Below are positions 53,839-60,704 of a stretch of DNA of 64,000 nucleotides, piece by piece (the stretch's first letter is position 1; each line of letters opens with the position of its first letter). The stretch comes from Campylobacterota bacterium (lineage in GTDB: Bacteria; Bdellovibrionota; Bacteriovoracia; Bacteriovoracales; Bacteriovoracaceae). Both the position numbers and the translations under genes were made by a program. Location of the stretch: positions 111,907-175,906 of the forward strand of contig QNFX01000001.1 in assembly GCA_003650125.1 (NCBI GenBank), read 5' to 3'. Under the pieces are notes generated by a model. It saw only the letters and a list, made by a program, of their open reading frames with translations, did not search any database and was not told where the DNA came from.

Positions 53839-54636
53839 ATGAACAAGCTATTTTTAATTCTTCCACTAGCGACCTTATTGTTTGCGACACAAGGGTGGGC
53901 GCCGCCACCGGAAAAAGGTGGAGCAGCCGCTTTTCCTACATTTCATTCAAAAAAATGTGACCTTAGGCCACAAGAGCAAACTAAAATAGCACTCCAAGAC
54001 AAAAAAGGAAAAACTCATTATGTCTGCACAGGAATGTCAGTATGTGCCGGAAAAGCTGTTCCTGTTAGTTGCAAGATAAGTGAAAGGGAAGCATGCCCGA
54101 TAGCAAAAAAGTGTTTCCCTCCTGAAAAAGAGATTTTAATCACTTATTATGGTAATTGTAACATAGTTCAATTTAAGACCAAGAATAATCTGTATTTTAT
54201 TAGGAAATCATTTACATGCCAGGTTCAAAAAGGATTTATTGTTTTCTCAGGAAGTAGGCCTCGCAAAATTTTTATTATTTCCTCTTGGGTAAATTTAAGA
54301 AAGCTAACTGAAAGGGAAGATTCTGTTAAAACGCTGCCCTTTATGATAACTCTCACTGAAAACCAGGTTCAAAAACATGAGTTTGATATACAAATTTCCA
54401 ATGTTCCTACACGTGGGATTGGAGAAACAGTTAACTATATTACCGAAAATTCTGGAGATCCTGGAATTGATATAGAAGTCACCGAAACAGAGCAAGAGAT
54501 TAAAATTAAAGCCAAGGTTAACAAAACAATCAGAACTAGAAAAGATGAGCATAGAGGATTTGAAATCCTGAAAAGGAGCAGCTCAGATCCACTAAATATC
54601 GACCTCGTTGTTAAAAAAGAAAGCATGAGGAAATAG
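53839..54636 (+). CDS. Array secreted protein F with six-Cys domain and variable C-terminus
   Basis: 265 aa. Signal peptide MNKLFLILPLATLLFATQGW, linker PPPEKGGAA and the six-Cys domain (YVCTGMSVCAGKAVPVSC, ACPIAKKC). The variable part (about residue 100 on) has one Cys pair at the front (GNCNIV, FTCQV) and then a beta-rich tail that may be an immunoglobulin-like or lipocalin-like fold, ending basic (KRSSSDPLNIDLVVKKE). It stops 3 bp from the convergent partner. No family recognised for the tail. Confidence 0.7.
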   Translation: MNKLFLILPLATLLFATQGWAPPPEKGGAAAFPTFHSKKCDLRPQEQTKIALQDKKGKTHYVCTGMSVCAGKAVPVSCKISEREACPIAKKCFPPEKEILITYYGNCNIVQFKTKNNLYFIRKSFTCQVQKGFIVFSGSRPRKIFIISSWVNLRKLTEREDSVKTLPFMITLTENQVQKHEFDIQISNVPTRGIGETVNYITENSGDPGIDIEVTETEQEIKIKAKVNKTIRTRKDEHRGFEILKRSSSDPLNIDLVVKKESMRK

Positions 54637-54639
54637 CAC

Positions 54640-55152
54640 CTACTCTAAGATTAAATTTTCTTGGTAGAATGACTCCCCTTCCTCCAAATTTTCTGCTCTT
54701 ACCAAGCCGTAAATTGGGAAGTGGCCATAATAAAACATATTAACTGTACCTACAGGTAGCAATGGGAATAGTTCTTTATCAGCCTTACATGCTTTTTTAA
54801 TTTTTACCTCATCATTAATTCCGGTTCTCAAAAAGACATCTACTTTTTCCCAGCCTAAGTCCTCGCAGCCTTTTAATAAAGCATCTATTTGCTTCCGGCT
54901 TGGTAAATCGTTAATTAAAATCCATTCTTGATAAGATCGGGTAAAGCCACTTGGTGTAGTTACCACCTTATTCTTCAAAAACCTTTTAGAAATCGGATCA
55001 TAATCAATTATTTCAATATAAAGTTTAGTAGTATAGTACGCCCCATTGGTCAGCACTTCTTTATTGAGAAAAGTTACATTGTCACCGACTTCAACCGAAT
55101 AAGCATCAGAAAACAAAAAAAACAAACCAATGATGACGACATTTCTTAGCAT
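54640..55152 (-). CDS. Convergent secreted partner, family 2 (partner of F)
   Basis: 170 aa from the ATG at 55152 (MLRNVVIIGLFFLFSDAYS, signal peptide; GAGG-type site upstream); a longer frame to 55221 would place a hydrophilic stretch before the signal. It is related to the partner at 45769: SVEVGDNV, ALLKGCEDLGWEKVDVFL and FYYGHFPIYGLVRAEN correspond to its SVEVGEKV, LISRCEEFGG...VFL and FYHGQFPIYGLAMAKS. Genes D and F have unrelated tails as far as I can see although their partners are related, an exception to pairwise matching. Confidence 0.6.
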   Translation of the reverse strand: MLRNVVIIGLFFLFSDAYSVEVGDNVTFLNKEVLTNGAYYTTKLYIEIIDYDPISKRFLKNKVVTTPSGFTRSYQEWILINDLPSRKQIDALLKGCEDLGWEKVDVFLRTGINDEVKIKKACKADKELFPLLPVGTVNMFYYGHFPIYGLVRAENLEEGESFYQENLILE

Positions 55153-55221
55153 AATGAACTCCTCATATTTATCATTAACAAAGTTCATTTTAACCCTATA
55201 ATCAAAAAGACTTAAAGGCAC

Positions 55222-55415
55222 CTCGCCTTAAAGCGCAGACATCTCGTGTCATATTAATTACCATATCATCAAGTAGCTTAGACTTTCTCAAAAGACTTTT
55301 ATAATTTCTTTTTTAAGACTGTTTCTGTCCAAACTCGGACCCATAACCTGTCATTTTTTGCCCAACCTTTATGGAAGAAGACTTACAAAGATAGCTAGAC
55401 CTTCTTTAAGACCAT
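55222..55415. other. Module left spacer, copy 5
   Basis: About 190 bases without an ORF before the fifth membrane protein gene. The boundary stem-loop of the other modules is not visible here. Only the last 40 bases (CCTTCTTTAAGACCATTTAT and around) resemble the shared module DNA. Confidence 0.35.
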
Positions 55416-55583
55416 TTATTTCGTTTTGGTCAACTTAGAAGTGAGTTTTTCTAGAGAAGGTAGCCCTTGGTGCACCTTTAAAATTGAGGCCCTTTTAATA
55501 CTTTTGTATAAGTTTTTTGGGAGGCCATATCCTAGAAGAATGAAAATAAAGATATAAAATATGAAACTAAACATGCCTTGCAC
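55416..55583 (-). CDS. 55-aa membrane protein of the array module, copy 5
   Basis: GTG start as in copy 2, MQGMFSFIFYIFIFILLGYG followed by the basic tail ending LTSKLTKTK (one K to T change at the end). GGAGGAGG lies just upstream, inside the remaining end of a deleted HTH gene. Conservation across five copies with few changes suggests selection on this short protein. Confidence 0.6.
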   Translation of the reverse strand: MQGMFSFIFYIFIFILLGYGLPKNLYKSIKRASILKVHQGLPSLEKLTSKLTKTK

Positions 55584-55765
55584 TAAACCTCCTCCAGTTC
55601 TCGTTTTAAGATTTCGCCAATAACTGATTTATCCCATTGGCCTCCTCTTTTACTTTTAATATTTTTTTCCATTAGAAATTTTGCAATTTTTCATTGGATT
55701 ATTTTAGAAATGGGTAATAAAAACAGAGAGATAAGGGGTTGGGCAAAATAATTCGTTTAAGCCTC
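55584..55765 (-). pseudogene. HTH gene with a large internal deletion, copy 5-left
   Basis: The 3' end (55584-55694) and the 5' part (from about 55705, AAATGGGTAATAAAAACAGA) of the double-HTH gene are joined directly at TTTTTCATTGGATTATTTTA. About 260 bp in between, including both HTH regions, are gone. The right edge (AATAATTCGTTTAAGCC) replaces the GGTTCGTCCAGCGTCGG that normally leads into the direct repeat, so the TA cassette to the right sits where a repeat used to be. Confidence 0.65.
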
Positions 55766-55794
55766 GCTTCTTACTCCATAGTGGAATATGGCAT

Positions 55795-55825
55795 TTGACA
55801 ATATAACCCTTTGGGTATATTGTCA
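55795..55825. promoter_or_regulatory. Promoter with overlapping operator palindrome before the RelE-like/Xre pair
   Basis: TTGACA at 55795-55800 and TATATT at 55816-55821 (or TATTGT, 17-base spacing) are both inside the inverted repeat TGACAATATAACCC-TTT-GGGTATATTGTCA, which has one unpaired base. The toxin ATG follows 6 bp later, leaving almost no leader. Confidence 0.6.
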
Positions 55826-55831
55826 CTATCA

Positions 55832-56161
55832 ATGAGGATTGAATTTTATACGACCCCAAGAAAAAGAAGTCCTGTAACTGACTTCATTGATAAACAGCCA
55901 AAACAAGATCAGGCTGTCATCCTTGCCGTACTCCAAGATATCGCAGATGAAGGTTATGGGGCCAAGGGATGCCAGTTCAAACAACTTGAAGGCAAACTCT
56001 GGGAAATAAAAATCAAGGCCCCCTCAGGTGGATATAGATTGATTTATGTCACTTTAACTGGGGATTTAATGTTGGTGCTTCATTCATTTAAGAAGAAAAC
56101 ACAGAAGACACCAAAAAAAGAACTCAACATTGCGCGAAAACGACTTAAGGAGATCCTATGA
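55832..56161 (+). CDS. RelE/Gp49-like toxin
   Basis: 109 aa from ATG 55832 (a TTG seven codons upstream lies within the operator). It reads MRIEFYTTPRKRSPVTDFID near the start, then LEGKLWEIKIKAPSGGYRLI and YVTLTGDLMLVLHSFKKKTQ, KTPKKELNIARKR: the pattern of phage-derived Gp49-like/HigB toxins (PF05973), with W-E-[IL]-[RK] and F-x-K-K-[TS]-x-K-T-P. Such toxins cleave ribosome-bound mRNA. Its stop overlaps the antitoxin start (ATGA). Confidence 0.85.
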   Translation: MRIEFYTTPRKRSPVTDFIDKQPKQDQAVILAVLQDIADEGYGAKGCQFKQLEGKLWEIKIKAPSGGYRLIYVTLTGDLMLVLHSFKKKTQKTPKKELNIARKRLKEIL

Positions 56162-56463
56162 GTAAAAAAAACACAGGTAAATCTTTTGAGAAATACCTCA
56201 AATCTAAAATGAAAGATAAGGAAATTTCTTTAGCTTTTGCAGGAGTGGCCATTCACTTAAAAATAGCAAGACTCATTGAAATCTTAAGACTCAAAGAAGG
56301 GCTTACTCAATCTCAACTTGCCAAGAAGGCCAAAGTTAGCCAACCCATGATTGCTCGTCTGGAAAGAGGTGACCAAGATCGAGTCCCAACTCTGTCGACA
56401 ATTAACAAAGTATTACTTGCCCTTGGATATAAAGCGGATCTATCAATCAAAAGGGCCGCTTAA
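56158..56463 (+). CDS. Xre-family antitoxin of the RelE-like toxin
   Basis: 101 aa. HTH near residues 38-95: LKIARLIEILRLKEGLTQSQ, LAKKAKVSQPMIARLERGDQ, VPTLSTINKVLLALGYKADL, of the type found after Gp49-like toxins. It begins inside the toxin stop, with AAGGAG upstream in the toxin gene. The N-terminal basic arm (SKKNTGKSFEKYLKSKMKD) may bind the toxin. Confidence 0.85.
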   Translation: MSKKNTGKSFEKYLKSKMKDKEISLAFAGVAIHLKIARLIEILRLKEGLTQSQLAKKAKVSQPMIARLERGDQDRVPTLSTINKVLLALGYKADLSIKRAA

Positions 56464-56474
56464 GCTTAAGTTCT

Positions 56475-56920
56475 CGTTTTAAAATATCGCCAACCGACGG
56501 ATTTGTCCCATTTGGATAGGGTCTATTAAAATGTCACTTCTACCGGCCAATTAATTTGTCACATTGAGATTTTTCGTAATGAAAAACCTTGGTTTTTAAG
56601 ACCAATAATTTTTTGAATAACTTTCTGCTCTTCAAGATGAGGAACAATCAGGCCCTGAACTTTTCGCTCGCCATATCTTAAACGGTTAGATTTTGAGGTG
56701 GAAGTTTTGGTTATCTCCTTCTCTTGCATTGTCTCAATGATGGTGGTTTTGCTCCAGGCAGATTCGGTTATGGATTCTATTTCACGGATGGAAAGGCCGT
56801 GATCTAGATAAAGTTTCCGGAAAATTCCTAAATTATTCTTAGGTTTATTTAAAAAATGGGTAATAAAAACGGAAACATAAGAGGTTGGGTAAACTGGTTC
56901 GTCCAGCGTCGGGGATGGTC
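56475..56920 (-). pseudogene. Double-HTH gene, copy 5-right, broken 3' end
   Basis: From the direct repeat the frame reads through the first HTH and into the second (GLIVPHLEEQKVIQKIIGLK, then FSLRKIS), but hits TGA at 56559-56561. Between 56513 and 56562 foreign DNA (GATAGGGTCTATTAAAATGT and on) replaces the expected sequence, and the last 40 bp of the gene (CTCGTTTTAAAATATCGCCA) follow. So the C-terminal HTH is lost here. Confidence 0.65.
56513..56563. mobile_element. Possible insertion-sequence end remnant
   Basis: A 50-bp block interrupts the HTH gene copy. It contains TGTCAC twice (TGTCACTTCTACCGGCCAAT and TTTGTCACATT) and a GGCC centre, a layout like IS21-family-type ends with repeated terminal motifs. 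No transposase remains. The block is present in no other HTH copy. Confidence 0.25.
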
Positions 56921-57123
56921 GACCATTTAATTATTGTACTAATAAGTCACTTACCACTGTTGCAGCAATATTTTTTGCAATACTTTCCATTCTTGGTTGT
57001 AACCCATAGAAGAATCACGTTACTTAATTTACAAATCTCAATTTCGACTTAACTAAATTGGCCTTTAACTTTTTTGAACAAATGCTGATAAAATTGAAGA
57101 TGGCATTACTTTAGGAGCAGAAT
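56920..57123 (+). repeat. Array direct repeat and leader, copy 5 (terminal)
   Basis: Starts CGACCATTTAATTATTGTAC; CTGTTGCAGCAATATTTTT and TTGCAATACTTTCC follow. After about 75 bp similarity with other leaders is lost: no CACGGG motif and no GTGATATAATGGCC box, only a GGAGCAGAAT before the terminal ATG. This is the distal edge of the array. Confidence 0.8.
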
Positions 57124-57195
57124 ATGAAAAAACTATTTTTAATTTTTCTACTTGCGGCCTTATTGTTTACGATACAAGGTGGGGCGGCCAAATGA
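57124..57195 (+). pseudogene. Terminal array remnant: signal peptide only
   Basis: ATG 57124 to TGA 57195 encodes 23 residues, MKKLFLIFLLAALLFTIQGG followed by AAK. This is the array signal peptide with several changes (PL to LL, ATQGW to TIQGG) and no mature domain. It follows the last direct repeat and marks where the array ends. It is probably not functional. Confidence 0.6.
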
Positions 57196-57217
57196 TTTAT
57201 TGATGAGTGAAATGTAA

Positions 57218-57661
57218 TTATGCATCTATAAGATATTTTTCTAATTTTTTAAAAGAGCTAATCCAACCTTCCATATGATATCCAACTGCTTGTTTTGAAG
57301 GTAGTTGCTCATGAGTCAGGTCAATTAAAGTGCCATCTGCTGTTGGAGAGAACTTAACCGTCATCAAACTCTCATCAACCATGGATTCTTTCCAACACCA
57401 AGAAAAGATAAGTTTGTCTGATTCTATTGCTCGATATTCACCATAAGCGATAAATACTCCATCGGGAGACTCCATTTCAATTTCAAATTTGCCATCAACT
57501 TTTAAATCTGCCTCCACATTATTAATCCTGACATTACTTCCCCCCATCCAAAGAACTATTTCTTTTTTCTCTGTCCAAGCAGAATAGACCTGTTCTAAAG
57601 AAGAGTTAATGACATATGAAATGCTAAGAGAGCTTTCACTAATACTTGGTTCTTTAAGCAT
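57218..57661 (-). CDS. SRPBCC (AHSA1-type) domain protein
   Basis: 147 aa. AHSA1/START-like fold of activator-of-Hsp90-type proteins: VINSSLEQVYSAWTEKKEIV near the start, a central LKVDGKFEIEMESPDG and FSPTADGTLIDLTHEQLPS, then EGWISSFKKLEKYL at the end. Such proteins bind hydrophobic small molecules; no specific function is known. Its start overlaps the upstream DUF523 gene by 8 bp with GGAGTAG as ribosome site, so the two are co-translated. Confidence 0.85.
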   Translation of the reverse strand: MLKEPSISESSLSISYVINSSLEQVYSAWTEKKEIVLWMGGSNVRINNVEADLKVDGKFEIEMESPDGVFIAYGEYRAIESDKLIFSWCWKESMVDESLMTVKFSPTADGTLIDLTHEQLPSKQAVGYHMEGWISSFKKLEKYLIDA

Positions 57662-58157
57662 AACTACTCCTTGAAAAAACTTGATGGATAAACCATTCCC
57701 TATTTTTAAAACTGGTCAGGTCTGAAGAATCTAGATAAGGAACATCTGGATTCTGTTTCATGAAAATTCCTGCAAAAATTCCCGTCCCCATTTTCTTTAA
57801 AACACCATTTCTATAAATTTTAACCTTTTCTGCCCCACAACTGGGAGATTTTTTTTGAAAAATGATTCCATCCACATCAGCAAGAGAGTTCGTTATGATT
57901 CCCCCTATCCTTCTCGCCAAGAGAGTAAAATCTTCATCCGTCCTAGTCCCTATCATTTTAATAGTACCTGTAGAACTAATCAGGTTAACAGGTTCTCTGG
58001 GAACTCCCATGCCCATTTCTACTTCCGGACAAAAAGTGACAATATCAAAATATTTAGGGAGGATATTAGCTACAAAATGATTTTTTGTATCCCCACCATC
58101 GTACCGAACTTTTTGTCCCAAAAGACAAGCAGAAACTGCAATTTTAGGTTTTCTCAT
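57654..58157 (-). CDS. DUF523 family protein
   Basis: 167 aa. The family signature is plain: KIAVSACLLGQKVRYDGGDT at the start, FCPEVEMGMGVPREPVNL near residue 40, and FQKKSPSCGAEKVKIY near 103. The conserved Cys residues (ACLLG, FCPE, SPSCG) suggest a metal or sulfur-related chemistry. The function is not established. It overlaps the SRPBCC gene. Confidence 0.92.
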   Translation of the reverse strand: MRKPKIAVSACLLGQKVRYDGGDTKNHFVANILPKYFDIVTFCPEVEMGMGVPREPVNLISSTGTIKMIGTRTDEDFTLLARRIGGIITNSLADVDGIIFQKKSPSCGAEKVKIYRNGVLKKMGTGIFAGIFMKQNPDVPYLDSSDLTSFKNREWFIHQVFSRSSYA

Positions 58158-58176
58158 AGTTTAATTTTAAAGCTCG

Positions 58177-58794
58177 CTAGGAAAAAATAGCAACTCGTTT
58201 TCCAAATATTTCAACTTTTAAACCTAAATCTTTGGCCAGCCAAGATAGACTCTCCTTAGAAAAAAAACCTACATGGGTTGGATCTTTAATATAGTGCCAA
58301 TTAGCAAAGTCCATATTATCGGAGTAAAGATCGGTCATAACTCCCAAGACACCATCATTTTTTAGTAATTTTTTAAGCTTTTTAAATTCTCTTAGAGGGT
58401 TGTGGAAGTGTTCGGCCACTTCCGTACAGGTAATGACATCATATTTTTGATTTAAGACTTCCTTACTAGGATAATAAAAAGGATCAAAGATATTCATCTC
58501 TATCCCTTCATCTTCTAGGATTAAGTTTAAAGTAGGACCTGGCCCACAGCCAAAATCAAGTCCTGTTAGCTTTTTATCTTTTGGTAGATATTGCTTTAAA
58601 GGGGCCATAATTTGGGATAAAAATTTTCGATAGCCAGGATCTTCAGGGTTATTTTCATGAAGATCATACTGTCTTTTTTCTTCTTTTTGATCCACGCGAT
58701 CTTCAGGAGAGAGGAAAATGAAGAAGCAATTAGAACATTTGAAGTAGTTGTGATGAAAGAGGTGAGTATTATTCTCGTGGCAAAGTGGGCACAT
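58177..58794 (-). CDS. SAM-dependent methyltransferase with N-terminal zinc ribbon
   Basis: 205 aa. Residues 1-25 have two Cys pairs (MCPLCHENN and KCSNCFF), a zinc-ribbon typical of small-molecule methyltransferases. The SAM motif LTGLDFGCGPGPTLNLI is near residue 72, then DVITCTEVAEHFHNPLREFK. The substrate is unknown. The gene is 1 bp upstream-adjacent to the thioredoxin-like gene on the same strand (gap of 1 base), so they share a transcript. Confidence 0.85.
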   Translation of the reverse strand: MCPLCHENNTHLFHHNYFKCSNCFFIFLSPEDRVDQKEEKRQYDLHENNPEDPGYRKFLSQIMAPLKQYLPKDKKLTGLDFGCGPGPTLNLILEDEGIEMNIFDPFYYPSKEVLNQKYDVITCTEVAEHFHNPLREFKKLKKLLKNDGVLGVMTDLYSDNMDFANWHYIKDPTHVGFFSKESLSWLAKDLGLKVEIFGKRVAIFS

Positions 58795-58795
58795 C

Positions 58796-59230
58796 TTAAT
58801 TGAAGAAAAATAGGAATAAAAAGATAAGAACTAAAATTGCGATAACCCCACCAAATATTAAATCAGGTTTTTTCTCAGCAATTTTAAACTCTCCTGTTGC
58901 CCTAAGGTGAGAGTCATCCTTATTCTCTATTACATACTGCATATCGACCAGAGGAGTTACTCCGGTAAACCTATAGAGAATTTCTCTATTTTCACAAAAA
59001 ACAATATTAGGAACGCCCATAACCCCAAAATGTTGAGCTAACTGAGGATCGGACATGGTATTTACCTGATAAATATTTAACGAAGGATTCTTTTCATCTA
59101 ATGCCTGCATTACAGGTTCCATGGTTTTACAGGGCATACAGGTATCAGAATAAAACTGAATAACAAAAAGTCCTTTTTCAGAACGTGCAACTTCTTCAAA
59201 TTTTTCCATAGTTAGTTCTTTCATAGACAT
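58796..59230 (-). CDS. Thioredoxin-like protein with C-terminal membrane anchor
   Basis: 144 aa. A thioredoxin domain (residues about 5-105) with the active site FYSDTCMPCKTMEPVMQ (C-x-x-C with Met-Pro) and the cis-Pro region MGVPNIVF. A single C-terminal helix (residues about 124-143, LIFGGVIAILVLIFLFLF) anchors it, leaving the domain in the cytoplasm as there is no signal peptide. It is the first gene of the group 59230-57218. Confidence 0.85.
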   Translation of the reverse strand: MSMKELTMEKFEEVARSEKGLFVIQFYSDTCMPCKTMEPVMQALDEKNPSLNIYQVNTMSDPQLAQHFGVMGVPNIVFCENREILYRFTGVTPLVDMQYVIENKDDSHLRATGEFKIAEKKPDLIFGGVIAILVLIFLFLFFFN

Positions 59231-59394
59231 CCTTATAACATATTACGATAAAAAAAGATAATCATTATAATAACAGAATCTTATATGTTAGTGTATTCAA
59301 AAATAAAGTTCAATCGTGATATCTCTATTATGATTATTTTCACCTCATCGTTTGAAACACTGGCCAAATTTGGGCCATGCTTTAAAATAAATAT

Positions 59395-60681
59395 GTGAGA
59401 AAGTATTACCCTTTATTTTTAGTTTTAATTTTCATCCTATGTTTTAAGGCCTTTGAAATCTCTTATTTTGATAAAGACCAGAGTTTGGATATGGCCCAAA
59501 TCCAGGGTTTAAAACTACACCTTAAAACTACCTCCGATTTCTTTCTCCCCTACCCCACAAAAGATGGAACATTTCGCTGGTCAACCTCTGGGCTCGGCCT
59601 TTTATATCTCTTACAAAAATACTTTTCAGGAAATACCATTTATCTTATTTTAACTGCCCTTTTATTTTTAATTTCCTTTAAGGTTACCCTGGTTATTTCA
59701 CGATCCCCTCCCTTTGCTTATATTTTCTCTTATCTCATTACTCTTGGTTATAACTACTTTATAGTTTTTTTTGATACTCGAGTACTGGGGTTAATCCCCT
59801 TTTTGATCTTTGGCCTTTTAAATTTTCTTTGTTTTTATCAACTGGCCATCGTAAATAAGAAGTCTCTAAGTATAAAGTTTGGTTTTATATTCACTCTTAT
59901 CCTTTTAATATTCTGCTGGGATAGCTGGATTGATTATGCTCTAGCTTTAGGGGTTTTAAGTTATCTATTTAAAGTTAGAAATCGATTTTTTTTAAATGCT
60001 GGACTCATAATCTTTCCCATCTATTTTGTTCTTAGATTTCACTTAATAGGACATGTTGGAGAGATTACAGGCCCTGGAAGAGAAGTAGATTTTATCTTTA
60101 ATTATAATAGTTGGATGCTAGGGATTGAGGATTTCTCAACTAATATCATTCGTTATATCCATAGCGCCTTAACAAACTATTTTCCTCTAATGCCTTTAAA
60201 TCCTCTTGTAGTTAACTCATCAAGGCCTATAGATTTAATAAATTCCTTTTCTCCAGGTGCCACCTTTCAGCAAGATGCTGTCTATTATAATTATCTCTAT
60301 GGGTGGTATCTCTATGCTGGTATTACTTTTTCTATCTATATATTGGCCGTTTTTAAATTTGTTCTTAAAAAGAGAGATAATTTGAGTTTTATCCTCACTT
60401 CAGGATTCATTTTTGTCTTTTTTGGTGGATTTACCCATTACTTTATTAAGTTTAGGCCCTTATTGGTCCTTCCCTATAATTATTCTTACCGACAGCTCTT
60501 CTCAGTTATAGGGGTAACTCTTATTATAGCTTTTATCGGAGATTATATTTATAAAGAAAAAAAGGCGGGAATAACCTTTTTAATAGCATTTTGCTTGTGT
60601 TTTACAGGCATGTCTTTTCTCAAAACCAAAAAGGCGATTGATCATAGTTTTATTCATAATAAATTGAATCTGGCGCGTTAG
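59395..60681 (+). CDS. Polytopic membrane protein, possible GT-C-type glycosyltransferase
   Basis: 428 aa with 10-12 membrane helices. The start is the GTG at 59395 since the overlapping ATG is followed at once by TGA. After helix 1 a loop FEISYFDKDQSLDMAQIQGL contains acidic residues where GT-C enzymes have their D-x-D/E-D pair, and a large loop near residues 210-310 has DFIFNYNSWMLGIEDF. It is the first gene of a polysaccharide-like group, 23 bp before a GT2 gene. No named family is certain. Confidence 0.5.
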   Translation: MRKYYPLFLVLIFILCFKAFEISYFDKDQSLDMAQIQGLKLHLKTTSDFFLPYPTKDGTFRWSTSGLGLLYLLQKYFSGNTIYLILTALLFLISFKVTLVISRSPPFAYIFSYLITLGYNYFIVFFDTRVLGLIPFLIFGLLNFLCFYQLAIVNKKSLSIKFGFIFTLILLIFCWDSWIDYALALGVLSYLFKVRNRFFLNAGLIIFPIYFVLRFHLIGHVGEITGPGREVDFIFNYNSWMLGIEDFSTNIIRYIHSALTNYFPLMPLNPLVVNSSRPIDLINSFSPGATFQQDAVYYNYLYGWYLYAGITFSIYILAVFKFVLKKRDNLSFILTSGFIFVFFGGFTHYFIKFRPLLVLPYNYSYRQLFSVIGVTLIIAFIGDYIYKEKKAGITFLIAFCLCFTGMSFLKTKKAIDHSFIHNKLNLAR

Positions 60682-60704
60682 GCCGGTAAAATTTAATAAA
60701 CACT

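Noticed and set aside
55153..55221. Upstream start for the family-2 partner
   Set aside because: It would put 23 hydrophilic residues before the signal peptide; the ATG at 55152 aligns with the relative at 45769.
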